Shown here: positions 5,760 through 5,933 of the stretch, in pieces
How the letters are laid out: every line of letters begins with the position of its first letter
How positions within the stretch are numbered: position 1 is the stretch's first letter
Assembly: GCA_028712045.1 (NCBI GenBank)
Contig: JAQTRA010000064.1
Location: 1 to 5,933, forward strand
Length of the DNA stretch: 5,933 bases
DNA from: Candidatus Omnitrophota bacterium
Lineage (GTDB): Bacteria > Omnitrophota > Koll11 > Gygaellales > Profunditerraquicolaceae
Direction: 5' to 3'
Made by a program: the position numbers and the translations under genes
Notes under the pieces: generated by a model
Database searches by the model: none
Told to the model about the DNA's origin: nothing
The model's input: the letters and a program-made list of their open reading frames with translations, nothing else

Positions 5760-5933
5760 AAACTTATTTTTTTTAAAATCCGGCGATGTTCTCCCGTCGC
5801 GTATCCCTTATGCTGATTAAAGTTGTATTGCGGATAAATTTTGTGATACTTTTCCATAATCTTATCCCGGGTTACTTTAGCCATAATCGAAGCAGCAGCA
5901 ATGGTTAAAGATTTGCCATCCCCCCGGACAATG
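5711..5933 (-). CDS. rnhB: Ribonuclease HII, C-terminal 73 residues (5' end outside the window)
   Basis: RNase HII cleaves the RNA strand of RNA-DNA hybrids and starts removal of single ribonucleotides from DNA. The visible fragment begins IVRGDGKSLTIAAASIMAKV and continues TRDKIM, YPQYNF, HKGYAT and CPIHRKSF before a TAG at 5711-5713. GDxxSxxIAAASIxAKVTRD is the most conserved block of the family and ends in the fourth catalytic Asp (fragment residue 23); HKGYxT and the C-terminal P-x-HRxSF are also standard. The frame overlaps yraN by 49 nt if TTG is the yraN start, or 19 nt if GTG is. The native stop lies just past the conserved HRKSF, so the C-terminus is intact rather than frameshifted. 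The first three catalytic acidic residues lie upstream of the window. Confidence 0.96.
   Translation of the reverse strand, partial: IVRGDGKSLTIAAASIMAKVTRDKIMEKYHKIYPQYNFNQHKGYATGEHRRILKKISFCPIHRKSFLRCLERI
5767..5774 (-). other. A8 tract in the rnhB-yraN overlap region, potential slippage site
   Basis: In the rnhB frame the mRNA reads TTA AAA AAA ATA. Moving back one base after the second AAA continues AAT AAG TTT TTG TCC, which is the yraN frame, and that frame is open upstream of this point. A -1 ribosomal slip or an extra A from polymerase slippage would thus give an RNase HII-YraN fusion lacking the normal RNase HII tail. The sequence allows it; nothing shows that it happens. Confidence 0.35.

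Noticed and set aside
5711..5780. Frameshift error or pseudogene at the rnhB end
   Set aside because: The rnhB frame continues through the conserved PIHRKSF tail to a stop, so the gene end is intact and the overlap with yraN is natural.

Overview
This 5.9 kb window carries seven protein genes, all on the minus strand. Read in the direction of transcription (right to left) they are: the 3' end of rnhB (ribonuclease HII), yraN (UPF0102 nuclease-fold protein), fchA (methenyl-THF cyclohydrolase / cyclodeaminase fold), folD (methylene-THF dehydrogenase), metF (methylene-THF reductase), acsB (acetyl-CoA synthase, the catalytic subunit of CODH/ACS) and the 5' part of an exported TPR protein. I found no RNA gene, CRISPR array, mobile element or plus-strand gene. 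No gene-free stretch exceeds 70 bases.

The core is a piece of the Wood-Ljungdahl (reductive acetyl-CoA) pathway. FchA and FolD interconvert formyl-, methenyl- and methylene-THF, MetF makes methyl-THF, and AcsB condenses the methyl group with CO and CoA. Formate-THF ligase, CODH, the corrinoid protein, the methyltransferase and MetV are not in the window. Genes from rnhB to acsB overlap or are separated by 1 to 26 nt with no terminator visible, so they probably form one transcript. The TPR gene has its own strong sigma-70-like promoter about 50 bases after acsB.

The organism is an anaerobic bacterium: AcsB is the long bacterial type, and rnhB-yraN is a bacterial gene pair. Moderate G+C and this mixed gene order would fit an uncultured lineage such as Omnitrophota, but that is a weak inference from memory.

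The unusual points lie inside the pathway genes. (1) AcsB carries about 110-120 extra N-terminal residues that look like a decayed NAD(P)-binding domain of the pyridine nucleotide-disulphide oxidoreductase type. (2) FolD has glutamine where the cyclohydrolase lysine should be, next to a dedicated cyclohydrolase gene, suggesting the two steps have been split between two proteins. (3) FchA seems to lack about 20 residues after its conserved Asp. (4) AcsB has Met where the Moorella enzyme has Trp418. (5) An A8 tract near the rnhB end is positioned so that a -1 shift would join RNase HII to YraN.
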